Source of the DNA: a virus
Virus record (IMG/VR): IMGVR_UViG_3300033146_000883
Coordinates: 1 to 23,446 of that record
DNA: 23,446 nt
Reading direction: 5' to 3' (one strand)
This document shows positions 1 through 7,895 of this stretch, piece by piece. The stretch's first letter is position 1; each line of letters begins with the position of its first letter. The translations under genes and the position numbers were made by a program. The notes beneath the pieces are model-generated. The model was not told where the DNA came from, searched no databases, and saw only the letters and a list, made by a program, of their open reading frames with translations.

Positions 1-1059
1 GAGTGGTGGGCACGTGCAGTATCTGTGAGTGCTAAGTCCTCTAAAGATGAACAAGCAGAGACATTGGCGGGTTTTCACGGAGACCATATGTTGATTGTCT
101 GCGATGAAGCCAGTGGTATTCCTGACCCAGTGTATATTCCTCTTGAGGGTGCTATGACTCAGGAGGATAACAAATGCCTGATGATTGGGAATATGACTAA
201 GACCAGTGGGTACTTCTATGATACTCATTTTCACAGTGAATTAAAGAAGAACTGGTTTAGATTGCACTGGGACTCTAGGGAGTCTGAGAATGTAACCAAG
301 GATATGATTGAGTATTTTGCCAGTAAGTACGGCGAAGATTCAAGTATCTTTGCTGTTCGAGTAGCGGGTAATCCTCCCCACGGGGACAGTGATAAGCTTA
401 TTCCACTGGACTGGGCGATGCAGTGTGTTGACAATGAAGTCAGTGTTGATGCTGATGACCCATTGTACTTGGGCGTTGACGTAGCTCGGTACGGTAGTGA
501 TGACAGCGTTATTTTACCAAGGAAAGGTTTTAAGATTTACCCCTGGTATACTTACCACCACTTGAACACTATAGCTCTTGGCGGCGAGATACAGATGAAA
601 GGGGTGGAGCTTGGCGCCGTCGGAGTGGCTATTGATGAGATTGGAGTAGGTGCCGGAGTAACTGATTGGTTGATGAAGCACAATAGCTTTAGCACTTTTG
701 GGATAAACGTAGCTAATAGTTCCAGTGATATTAAAAAGTATAATAGACTTCGGGATGAGCTCTGGGGCCGAGTTAAGGATAATTGCATGAAAGGTAGGTA
801 TTCTTTTCCAGGTGGGGCCCTTGGAGATGAATTGTGCAATGAGCTTGCTAGCGTCGGTTATGACTTCAATGCCCACGGCGGTATAGTGGTAGATAGCAAG
901 AAGTTCCTTAAGTCTAAAGGGATTGAGTCGCCTAACATAGCTGATGCCCTGTGCCTCACGGAGTACTTTAGTAACATAGCTACTCTAGTATTTAGAGATA
1001 AGAAAAAGAAAAGAAAGTTTGGGAACCCTAACGCCACTAGAAATTGGATGGTAGCTTAA
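1..1059 (+). CDS. terL: Terminase large subunit, C-terminal part (5' end outside window)
   Basis: This is the packaging motor that pumps DNA into the prohead and cuts it. The frame is open from base 1, so the true start lies upstream; the GTG at 25 is internal. Counting from base 1, a Walker B-like stretch (LIVCDEAS, about residues 31-38) ends the ATPase part, and the Walker A motif must be outside the window. An RNase H-like nuclease follows, with likely metal-binding aspartates at about 160 (LGVDVARYG), 212 (AIDEIG) and 315 (ADALCL). The tail is lysine-rich. The portal gene starts one base after the stop, which is the usual terminase-portal order. Seen: the motifs and the order. Inferred: the nuclease residues, from family knowledge. 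Confidence 0.93.
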   Translation, partial: EWWARAVSVSAKSSKDEQAETLAGFHGDHMLIVCDEASGIPDPVYIPLEGAMTQEDNKCLMIGNMTKTSGYFYDTHFHSELKKNWFRLHWDSRESENVTKDMIEYFASKYGEDSSIFAVRVAGNPPHGDSDKLIPLDWAMQCVDNEVSVDADDPLYLGVDVARYGSDDSVILPRKGFKIYPWYTYHHLNTIALGGEIQMKGVELGAVGVAIDEIGVGAGVTDWLMKHNSFSTFGINVANSSSDIKKYNRLRDELWGRVKDNCMKGRYSFPGGALGDELCNELASVGYDFNAHGGIVVDSKKFLKSKGIESPNIADALCLTEYFSNIATLVFRDKKKKRKFGNPNATRNWMVA

Positions 1060-1060
1060 T

Positions 1061-2863
1061 ATGGAATTGACCTTAGAACAGATTATAGAACGAATTAATG
1101 ACTGTGAGAATAGTTTACCCGAAACTGAATGGCGTAAGACAGCTAGGGAAGATTACCAGTTCTATGCCGGCGACCAGGATACTGAGGAAGTTAAGGCTAT
1201 CTTACGGGAGCAAATGCGGCCTGATACAGTGTTTAATGAGATTAAGCCGAAGATAGATATGCTGGTAGGGATTGCCGCCCAGTCCAGGACTGATGGTCAA
1301 ATACTTCCCGTAGGAGCTGAAGATGAACCTATTGCAGAGTTAATGAATGGGGTATTTAAGCATTACCGTAAAGAACTTAAATTGAAAAATAAAGAGCAAG
1401 ATTGTTTTGGTCATACTGTTAAATCGGGCCGGTCTCTTTTATACTTCTGGATAGATAAAAATAATCCCTTTAAGCCTACGCCGAAAGCCAAGCGTATTCC
1501 AGGATGGCAGTTTGGTATTGACCCAGATTGTATTGAAAATGACTTATCTGACGCAAGGTATATTTACATTGACAAGTGGATAAATGAAGAGGAGTACAGG
1601 GACACAGTAGAGATTGAAGGGCCGATTGACCAGTATCCTGAAAACATAGCTGGGCAACCGGAGTTTTTTAATCAAGCTAACAAGAAGTTTAGACTTGTCG
1701 AGTTTTGGTATAAGAGTAAAGAAAAGGTAATCTGGTTTATTAGTCCTATGAGTGGGAAGCCTGACTGGTTATTCCCTGATAAATTTAAGTTGTTTGTGGA
1801 GCAGTTGCTGGAGGGTATTCAACTTGGAGACGGAAGTAAGTTACAGATTAAATCAGTAGATGAAATACAGCCTGTCCCTAGTAAAATAGATGTAATGCGC
1901 TATGCTATACTTGACGGGGTTAGAATACTTGCTGGAGGTATAACGCCATATCTTCAGCACGGGATTGATAAAGTTGGATTTCCTTGCGTGCTGTACACCG
2001 GGTATAGAGATGATGATACTAATGCGCTGTTTGGGGCCGTTAAAATGGCTAAAGACCCACAGCGCGCATTGAATACTATCAGGAGGCAATTAGTTCATTT
2101 ACTCCAGACGTTGCCCAAAGGTATACTGGTACACGAAGCGGGAACTATTCTTAATATTGAAGAGTATGAGCAAAGAGGGAGTGAACCTAATTTCCACCTG
2201 GAGTTAACCCAAGGTGGTATGGGCCGGTATAACTTTGAAACACAACCTGGGATTTCGCCGTTATATGGGCAGTTAGATATGACGTTTGCTCAAAGTATTA
2301 AAGATGTTAGTGGGATTCAAGATGACTTAATGGGAAAACAGCAGTCATCTAGGGAAGCCGGGGTTAGCGTTCAGTTACGGCAACAGTCAGGTCTTGTTGT
2401 TATATATGTACTGTTTGACAATTACCAGAATGCTAGGATTGAAGGGAATAAGAAATTACTGGCGATGATTCAGCAGTATGTTACTTATGAGACAGCGGTA
2501 AGGATTGAAGGAGAAAAAGGAGTATATCTCACAAAAGTTAATTCTGAAACAAATCCGCAAAACCAGGGATTTAATGATATTACTTCTAGTGAGTTTGATT
2601 TTGTTATTGATGAAGTAGATGAAAGTCCTACAATCAGGATGCAGATTGCACAAGTACTTACAGATTTGAATCACAATAATCCTGGAATGATACCGCCAGA
2701 TATTATTCTTGAGTACACTAGTGCGCCTTTCTCAGTGAAACAAAGGGTCAGGGAAGCGTATCAAGCTATGATGGAAGCCGAGGAAGCTCGGAAAGATGCA
2801 GAGGTAGAAGCGAAGCTTCAAGCTGCAAAAAATAAAAACTCTAATAGTGAGGGGAATAAGTAA
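1061..2863 (+). CDS. Portal protein, P22-like
   Basis: The 600-residue product fits the portal that forms the dodecameric ring at the capsid vertex and through which DNA enters and leaves. Its length and position, directly after the terminase and before scaffold and capsid genes, match podoviral portals of the P22 type. The middle (around LFGAVKMAKDPQRALN) and the helical segment after SGIQDDLMGKQQSSREAG resemble the conserved wing and stem region of these portals. The last 40 residues are Ala/Glu/Lys-rich and probably form a helix or barrel. The start lies one base after the terminase stop, with only a weak ribosome binding site, so translation may be coupled. The stop overlaps the next ATG by one base (TAATG). 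Confidence 0.88.
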   Translation: MELTLEQIIERINDCENSLPETEWRKTAREDYQFYAGDQDTEEVKAILREQMRPDTVFNEIKPKIDMLVGIAAQSRTDGQILPVGAEDEPIAELMNGVFKHYRKELKLKNKEQDCFGHTVKSGRSLLYFWIDKNNPFKPTPKAKRIPGWQFGIDPDCIENDLSDARYIYIDKWINEEEYRDTVEIEGPIDQYPENIAGQPEFFNQANKKFRLVEFWYKSKEKVIWFISPMSGKPDWLFPDKFKLFVEQLLEGIQLGDGSKLQIKSVDEIQPVPSKIDVMRYAILDGVRILAGGITPYLQHGIDKVGFPCVLYTGYRDDDTNALFGAVKMAKDPQRALNTIRRQLVHLLQTLPKGILVHEAGTILNIEEYEQRGSEPNFHLELTQGGMGRYNFETQPGISPLYGQLDMTFAQSIKDVSGIQDDLMGKQQSSREAGVSVQLRQQSGLVVIYVLFDNYQNARIEGNKKLLAMIQQYVTYETAVRIEGEKGVYLTKVNSETNPQNQGFNDITSSEFDFVIDEVDESPTIRMQIAQVLTDLNHNNPGMIPPDIILEYTSAPFSVKQRVREAYQAMMEAEEARKDAEVEAKLQAAKNKNSNSEGNK

Positions 2864-3756
2864 TGGGAACTTTAGCAGACACAATGGAAGAGATTGAAGG
2901 TGAAGGAAATACAGAAGAAAATCAAGATACTGGAACAGAAGGAGCTAGCACTGGGACAGAGGGAGATGCCTCTGACGAAAGTGGAGATACTGATACTGAA
3001 TCTACTGATGCAAATAGCGGAGCCGGTACTGGTGAAGTTGGTAGTACTGAGGGCGAAAGTGGTGAAGTTAGTAACCCAGAGATATCTGAATTAGATAAGC
3101 TGAAAGAAGACCAAGAAGAATTGCGGCAAATGCTCAGGGCTACTCGCCGAGAGAATGCAACTCTCCGAGCTAAAGTAGGTCGAGTAGTTAATGATGCTGA
3201 TTTGGATGCTGACCTTGACGAAGGGGAGGGAGGAGAAGGAGTTAAACTGAGTCGTGTTGAGCAACTTCAAAATACACTTGGCGCCATTGGAGAGCAGCGT
3301 GGAGCGCAATTGGAGTTGTTGGTAGACCAGATGTCTGAGATGAATAAATACAGTGACATAGCTGAAGTATGCAGTAAAGCTAATGTGGACACAGTAATTG
3401 AAACAGCGGCAAATACTATCGTCGAAGCACAAGGTGGCGATATAGATGAAGTGATGTTAGAGTTAGAAGTCGATGTTTGGAGTAGAGCTAATCCGTACAA
3501 ATACTTGTACGGTATCATCAAAGCTCACCATCCCAAGTATGCTACCGCACCTACTAAGGGGAAAGAAGATAGCAAAGCCCAATTGGATAAAACCCTTGGG
3601 AATTCAGCCGCTTCGAGTATCCAAGATATGGGAGGCAGCGGTGGAGGTAAAGGTGGTGGTTGGACTGCAGATAGGATAGACAGACTTCCGGAAAGCGAAC
3701 TTAATAAAGTGCCAGGGGATATTTATGAAAAGTATCTTCAAGGTATCTTAAAGTAA
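2863..3756 (+). CDS. Probable capsid scaffolding protein
   Basis: This 297-residue protein is strongly acidic. The first 70 residues are almost only Glu, Asp, Gly, Thr and Ser and should be disordered. Residues about 73-112 are charged and leucine-spaced, predicted to form a coiled coil. A helical middle follows, then a Gly-rich linker (about 255-268) and a short C-terminal tail containing a basic/acidic helix. An acidic disordered N-terminus, a coiled coil and a position between portal and capsid are typical of internal scaffold proteins, which are removed when DNA enters. The start overlaps the portal stop and is preceded by GAGGGG, so the two are translationally coupled. I see no protease active site. 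The assignment rests on context and composition, not on a recognised domain. Confidence 0.7.
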   Translation: MGTLADTMEEIEGEGNTEENQDTGTEGASTGTEGDASDESGDTDTESTDANSGAGTGEVGSTEGESGEVSNPEISELDKLKEDQEELRQMLRATRRENATLRAKVGRVVNDADLDADLDEGEGGEGVKLSRVEQLQNTLGAIGEQRGAQLELLVDQMSEMNKYSDIAEVCSKANVDTVIETAANTIVEAQGGDIDEVMLELEVDVWSRANPYKYLYGIIKAHHPKYATAPTKGKEDSKAQLDKTLGNSAASSIQDMGGSGGGKGGGWTADRIDRLPESELNKVPGDIYEKYLQGILK

Positions 3757-3768
3757 AGGAGATTTACA

Positions 3769-4818
3769 ATGGCTGAGACTAGATTTTTAACAGACAATCC
3801 TTTAACCAGGAAACGTTGGGCAAGAGATTTATACAAATACATACTGCCCAATATGGAGTTCAATGAACTTATTGGAACTGGCAGTGATTCCATAGTGGAA
3901 TTAAAGAATGACCTGGGTAAGGGCGAGGGCGACCAGATTACTTTCGGCATCCGGCTCCCGTTGAATGGCGCTGGTATTGTTGGCGATAAGACAGTTGAAG
4001 GGAACGAAGAGGCTTTGCGTTTCCGCAACTTCAAAATGACCATCGAAGAGCTGAACCACGCAGTGGATACTGGTGGTAAAATGGATGAACAGCGTATCCC
4101 TTACGACCTTATGAAAGAAGGTAAGGAAGGGCTTCAGGAGTGGTGGATTACAAAACTTTCTGATTTTGTGATGAATAACTTGGCTGGGAATAGTTCTTAC
4201 CGTATTGCCGGCGAAGTGTTTGGGAATGAAATCAGAGAACCTGACGCTGACCATTTTGTTACAGTTAACGATAAGACTGAAACTGCAATGACCAGTGCAG
4301 ATGTCATTGACCTTAGTTACCTTGACCGGCTTAAGCAGCGGGCTGAGTTACCTACGAATGGCGCATTTAAAGTGCGACCTTTGACTAAAGGTGGTAAGAA
4401 CTACTACCGAGTTTACCTACATAATTACGCCTTTGACAATCTTCGTGAGAATACCAATGTTGGGCAGTGGGGTGATATGCTGCGGTCGGCGAATAAGCTG
4501 CAAATGCCGAATGTGGAGATTGAGTATAATGGTATGCTGATTACCAAGAGTGAACGGTTGCCTATGGTTCAGGATAATGTCTACCGTTGTGTGTTGCTTG
4601 GCAAGCAGGCTGGTGTGTTTGGTTGGGGCGGAGCTGGTGAGTCTAAATCCAGTACGATGTCATTTGTGCCTTACCATAAAGATGCCTTGCGTTTTGTTAT
4701 GGTTAGAGGTGGTGGTATCTTTGGTATGACTAAGCCGGGATTTGTAACTCCTGGTTCTTCGGCAGTACGGGATTACGGGCTGATTACTGGTTCTTGTTTT
4801 GCCACTCCGTTATCTTAA
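3769..4818 (+). CDS. Major capsid protein, N4 gp56/DUF4043 type
   Basis: The 349-residue product matches my recollection of the N4 gp56 (DUF4043) family of HK97-fold major capsid proteins, which build the icosahedral shell. Supporting stretches are the N-terminal LTRKRWARDLYKYI, the GEGDQITFGIRLPLNGAGI segment, the EELNHAVDTGGKMDEQR region and the C-terminal ALRFVMVRGGGIFGMTK part. The length is normal for the family. A strong ribosome site (AAGGAG, 7 bases before ATG) fits high expression. It lies 12 bases after the scaffold gene. No delta-domain or cleavage site is obvious. Confidence 0.87.
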   Translation: MAETRFLTDNPLTRKRWARDLYKYILPNMEFNELIGTGSDSIVELKNDLGKGEGDQITFGIRLPLNGAGIVGDKTVEGNEEALRFRNFKMTIEELNHAVDTGGKMDEQRIPYDLMKEGKEGLQEWWITKLSDFVMNNLAGNSSYRIAGEVFGNEIREPDADHFVTVNDKTETAMTSADVIDLSYLDRLKQRAELPTNGAFKVRPLTKGGKNYYRVYLHNYAFDNLRENTNVGQWGDMLRSANKLQMPNVEIEYNGMLITKSERLPMVQDNVYRCVLLGKQAGVFGWGGAGESKSSTMSFVPYHKDALRFVMVRGGGIFGMTKPGFVTPGSSAVRDYGLITGSCFATPLS

Positions 4819-4832
4819 GGTAGGGGGTAATT

Positions 4833-5231
4833 ATGGACTATTATGCTAATGCGTCAGCGGATAATATCCGGTTGGCTCGAAGTAAAGTTATTATGGCTCC
4901 TGCAGATGGGACTCATAATGTTATCAGATTGCCGAACAAGGCTTTCTTAATTGATGCGTTTATCTCAGTAATTACCCCGTATTCGTCAGGGTCGACTGGT
5001 ACGCTTACAGTCGGTATTGATGGGCCTGTGACTGATACAGATGGGTTGCTTACCAGTGCATACATCGCCCCTGATACCGCTGGGATTTCCCGAGCGTCTG
5101 GTGGGTCAGCGGAATTTTCCGAGGGGTACTGGTTTGACAAAACTGGGGCAGTTACCATTACGTCAGCTATTGGTGATTCATCAGCTGAGATTACTTGTGA
5201 AGTATTTGCTTTTTACAGTGTATTACATTAA
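4833..5231 (+). CDS. Small virion protein, possible capsid decoration protein
   Basis: I do not recognise a named domain in this 132-residue protein. It is rich in Gly, Ser, Thr and Ala, has no membrane segment and contains alternating hydrophobic strands (LIDAFISVI, TGTLTVGIDG, AVTITSAIG, ITCEVFAFYSV), so a beta-sandwich is likely. It begins 14 bases after the capsid gene with a GGGGG ribosome site. In many phages the gene right after the capsid encodes a head decoration or head fibre protein, and that is the inference here. The TAA stop shares its last base with the first 33-bp dyad element (5231-5263). Confidence 0.6.
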   Translation: MDYYANASADNIRLARSKVIMAPADGTHNVIRLPNKAFLIDAFISVITPYSSGSTGTLTVGIDGPVTDTDGLLTSAYIAPDTAGISRASGGSAEFSEGYWFDKTGAVTITSAIGDSSAEITCEVFAFYSVLH

Positions 5232-5263
5232 GAGTGCGCGTTCAATAATTGGACGCACACTCT
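5231..5263 (+). repeat. 33-bp dyad element, copy 1
   Basis: This is a 33-bp near-perfect inverted repeat with outer arms AGAGT/ACTCT and centre CAATAATTG. Of 16 opposed positions, 14 are Watson-Crick pairs, one is a G-T pair and one (positions 7/27) is a mismatch. It begins on the last base of the preceding stop codon. Copies of exactly the same length occur at 13712-13744 and 20772-20804. It could be an operator, a phage promoter or an RNA hairpin that stops or processes transcripts. Confidence 0.8.
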
Positions 5264-5281
5264 AAATAAGGAGATTAAGTT

Positions 5282-5791
5282 ATGGGTATGTTAGACTTAC
5301 GTAGGCAAGACCTTCGTACAAACACTTTAAGCAATCCGTTTTGGATGACTTCTGGCATCATTGATTCAGCTGCCGCTGGGGCAGAGGCTGTGTTATTTTC
5401 ATTTCCTGAGAATGCCCGCTACCAGATATTCGTTCCTCAGTCTGTTTGCGTGGAAACTATTGAAGGCTTTACTGGAGGTACTATTACTTTCAAGTTGGGT
5501 AGTGGAACTATTGCTACAAATGATGCCACTGACGGGGATACTGTTACAGCTAGTGATGATGATTTATACGTTACCTCGGCTACATCAGCCGGTATTGCAT
5601 CTATTGGAGTAAGTTTCCCGGGGACTGGCGCATTCGTTACTGCAAAGGCGGCTGGTAAAGATGGTGATATTGCCATTGCCTGTGCTAATGCTGATGTGCC
5701 AGTTGTTTATGCGTCTCTTGCAAGTAGCGGGACAATCACAGCTGGGCAGGCGCGAGTGCACATTCTTGGTAGTTACGTGCCGGTACAGTAA
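5282..5791 (+). CDS. Virion protein of unknown function, beta-rich
   Basis: This 169-residue protein has no domain I can name. After a polar start (MGMLDLRRQDLRTNTLSNPF) it is rich in Ala, Gly, Thr, Ser and Asp with alternating strands. Its composition resembles that of the 132-residue protein two genes after the capsid, and the two could be distant relatives, but I cannot align them convincingly by eye. The GGAG ribosome site sits 7 bases before ATG and 15 bases after the first dyad element, which may control it. A head decoration, fibre or vertex protein is the likeliest class given its place between capsid and adaptor genes. Confidence 0.55.
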   Translation: MGMLDLRRQDLRTNTLSNPFWMTSGIIDSAAAGAEAVLFSFPENARYQIFVPQSVCVETIEGFTGGTITFKLGSGTIATNDATDGDTVTASDDDLYVTSATSAGIASIGVSFPGTGAFVTAKAAGKDGDIAIACANADVPVVYASLASSGTITAGQARVHILGSYVPVQ

Positions 5792-5845
5792 ATCCTAAAG
5801 GTTGCCTATCTAATCGGTAGTTAATCTTGAGCAGTAGGAGTAGTT

Positions 5846-6499
5846 ATGTTAGTAAGTGAAATAATAACGAGTTGTGAAGAGATAGTCCAAGATGGCGCGT
5901 ATACAGCTGTTGAGTTACCTGCTATTTTAGACCAGATTGTTTTTAGTATTGGTAGTCTAGTTCGCATACCGAGCGCCAAAAAAGTTGGGACTGTTACAAT
6001 AAATGCAACTGATACTAGCACTAATATTAAAGATAGCCTCTCTGATTTTGCTCCGTTATACTGCAGTAAAGTGTGGAATTCTACTACAAGTAAGTTTGTA
6101 AAAGTGTACGATAATCTTGAGTTGCTCTTCGCAGATTACCCCAGTTTCGATGAGGTCGGTGATATTGAAGCAGTGGCTTTTGAGGATTATATGCTTTGGA
6201 CGCAGAAAGTATGTGATGATGCCCAGGCTTTAAGTATCATTTATTACACTACTCCTCCTGTTCCGTCAGTTACTAATGATATCAGTTGGTGCCCAGCAGG
6301 TCTCCATTACAATCTATTAGTTTGTGGTGTTGTTGCTCAATGCTTCGGTGAACTTGAAGATGGGCTTGAAATGGCAGATGGTGAGGGCAAACCTAATACT
6401 GGGTTTTTTGCCGCCAGATTTTTCAAAGGTCTTAAAGATTACAGAAATTACACTGCCAGGCATTCAGTTCATAGGCTTAGCGGTTTTTGGAGTGTATGA
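5846..6499 (+). CDS. Putative head-tail adaptor protein
   Basis: This 217-residue protein begins with a helical segment (LVSEIITSCEEIVQD) and carries the pattern seen in podoviral adaptor proteins that dock below the portal: a helical N-terminus, an extended strand region about WNSTTSKFVKVYD, then helices about YNLLVCGVVAQCFGELEDGLEMADGEG. Position between the capsid and nozzle genes agrees. ATG follows GGAG at a 5-base distance. The stop at 6497 is TGA and overlaps the ATG codons of the next gene. A second TGA and then AAG AAG TAA follow in frame, so reading TGA as sense would add only four residues. The adaptor assignment rests on order and general pattern. Confidence 0.55.
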   Translation: MLVSEIITSCEEIVQDGAYTAVELPAILDQIVFSIGSLVRIPSAKKVGTVTINATDTSTNIKDSLSDFAPLYCSKVWNSTTSKFVKVYDNLELLFADYPSFDEVGDIEAVAFEDYMLWTQKVCDDAQALSIIYYTTPPVPSVTNDISWCPAGLHYNLLVCGVVAQCFGELEDGLEMADGEGKPNTGFFAARFFKGLKDYRNYTARHSVHRLSGFWSV

Positions 6500-7398
6500 T
6501 GAAAGAAGTAATTGTATTCAAAAAAAGCTTAGGCCTCCATAGCACAGTAGACTCTGCTACGCTTCCGTATTCTCAAGAAGATGGATGCAGTTATCTTAAG
6601 TCAGCTATCAATGTCGATATCACAGACTCAGAAAGAATAAGCAGAAGGACTGGGTGTAGTCTTGTAGCTCCGGGAATTACTACGGCAGAATATCAGTGGG
6701 GCAATAAGTTACTTGCTGTTGTTAACGGTAATTTAGTTTGCTATGTGAATGGTTTACTTACTTGTACGATTAGAGATGCTGTAGGTATCAGACCTATGTG
6801 GTTTTTGGAAGTAGGTGATAAGCTATTTTATAACAATGGAATAGTTAACGGATTTATAGTTGGTGAACAAAGTTATATCTGGGCACCTAAACCTCAGACT
6901 GGTCCAACTACAGTCACCGAATTAGCTCCGGTATACCCGTGTTCTTGTATGACTTACTATAAGGGTCGGATATTTTACGGAGTAGAGGATGCTATTTGGT
7001 TTACTGAAGCAGGTAATTACTTAGGTACTAATTTAGCAACTAACTTCATTATGTGCGAAGGTGAAGTTATTATGTTACTAGGACTTGAGGATAAACTGTA
7101 TTATGGCACTACAACTGGGGTGTATTCTGTCACTGGGGATATTATGGGAGAATGTAAGCACACTGAAGTATTAGCGTCTTCTCCTATCCACGGCACTGGT
7201 TTAGTGGCAGAAAGCCCAATAATTTTAGGGAATACTTACCCAGGCAAAGTTGGAGTATATACTGCTCGAGATGGTATATACTTATGCACTGAGGAAGGTG
7301 TTACAGATATTGTAAAAGGTAGGTTAGTATTGCCATATGGTACTTCAGGTAGTGCTAGTATGGTAAATAATGTTTATACTGTTGTAATCAATAATTAG
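6499..7398 (+). CDS. Putative tail nozzle/hub protein with beta-propeller-like repeats
   Basis: This 299-residue protein starts with MKEVIVFKKS and soon carries INVDITDSERISRRTG. That pattern is common at the start of phage nozzle or hub proteins with propeller folds (P22 gp10 or T7 gp12 class). Blade-like strand repeats follow: KLLAVVNGNLVCYVNG, DKLFYNNGIVNGF, KGRIFYGVEDAIWFTE, DKLYYGTTTGVYSVTG. I chose ATG 6499 because GGAG at 6489-6492 lies 6 bases away; ATG 6496 is also in frame and gives an ATGA overlap. It is short for this class (often 450 residues or more), so it may be a reduced form. It would close the tail channel below the adaptor. Confidence 0.5.
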   Translation: MKEVIVFKKSLGLHSTVDSATLPYSQEDGCSYLKSAINVDITDSERISRRTGCSLVAPGITTAEYQWGNKLLAVVNGNLVCYVNGLLTCTIRDAVGIRPMWFLEVGDKLFYNNGIVNGFIVGEQSYIWAPKPQTGPTTVTELAPVYPCSCMTYYKGRIFYGVEDAIWFTEAGNYLGTNLATNFIMCEGEVIMLLGLEDKLYYGTTTGVYSVTGDIMGECKHTEVLASSPIHGTGLVAESPIILGNTYPGKVGVYTARDGIYLCTEEGVTDIVKGRLVLPYGTSGSASMVNNVYTVVINN

Positions 7399-7409
7399 GA
7401 GGTTGCATA

Positions 7410-7847
7410 ATGGCTTATCGGTTTAGCACTGGTTTACGAAATGCTATGATGGATAGCACAGGATTTAAAGGAGCTATGACGTTAGGGTTCCTTAAGATAT
7501 TCTCAGGTACTATTCCAACTGACGCTGACCAGGACGAAGGAGCAGGGACTTTACTGTTAACTATTTCAGTTGATAGTGGAGCTACTGGATTAAGTTTTGG
7601 CGCAGTGGCTAACGGGACAGTTGTAAAGGCGAATGAAGTTTGGTCAGGTGTTGGGGCGGCTACTGGAGTAGCGTCGTGGTTTAGGTTCTACGATAGTAAT
7701 GAAACTACTGGCGCAAGTACTACTGCTATCCGGTTTGACGGTACTGTAGGCACAAGTAATGCTGATATGCTTGTAGTTAGTACGTCTATTACTAGTGGAG
7801 CAACAACTACTGTAGATTCAGCAGAGTTTATTCTTCCGGTTAACTAA
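7410..7847 (+). CDS. Small tail-associated protein of unknown function
   Basis: This 145-residue protein begins with FSTGLRNAMMDSTGFKGAMTLGFLKIFSGTIPTDAD. Proteins with this start (short helix, then 'h-x-h-F-S-G-x-x-P-x-x-A-D') are widespread in phage tail modules, but I know of no proven function. The rest is Gly, Thr, Ala and Ser-rich with strands, as expected for a beta-sandwich in a tail or fibre joint. AGGAGG lies 7 bases before ATG, one of the best ribosome sites in the window, so high expression is likely. It sits between nozzle and SPRY-protein genes. Confidence 0.6.
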   Translation: MAYRFSTGLRNAMMDSTGFKGAMTLGFLKIFSGTIPTDADQDEGAGTLLLTISVDSGATGLSFGAVANGTVVKANEVWSGVGAATGVASWFRFYDSNETTGASTTAIRFDGTVGTSNADMLVVSTSITSGATTTVDSAEFILPVN

Positions 7848-7864
7848 GTTAATTTAATGCAAAT

Positions 7865-7884
7865 GCCCCTAGGAGACTAGGGGC
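7865..7884 (+). promoter_or_regulatory. Perfect 8-bp hairpin with GAGA loop before the SPRY gene
   Basis: GCCCCTAG and CTAGGGGC pair perfectly around a GAGA loop, which is of the stable GNRA class. No run of T follows, so it is not a standard terminator. The ribosome site GAGG (7886-7889) of the next gene starts two bases after the stem. The hairpin could therefore set translation, protect a 5' end after RNA cleavage, or partly stop transcription. Confidence 0.6.
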
Positions 7885-7895
7885 TGAGGTTTAGT

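Noticed and set aside
25-1059. Terminase as a complete gene starting at GTG 25
   Set aside because: The frame is open to base 1 with sensible residues (EWWARAVSV) and the ATPase Walker A motif is missing, so the gene starts upstream of the window.
5792-5845. Small hairpin CTATC-TAATC-GGTAG before the adaptor gene
   Set aside because: It has only five pairs, one of them G-T, and no T-run; not distinct from chance.
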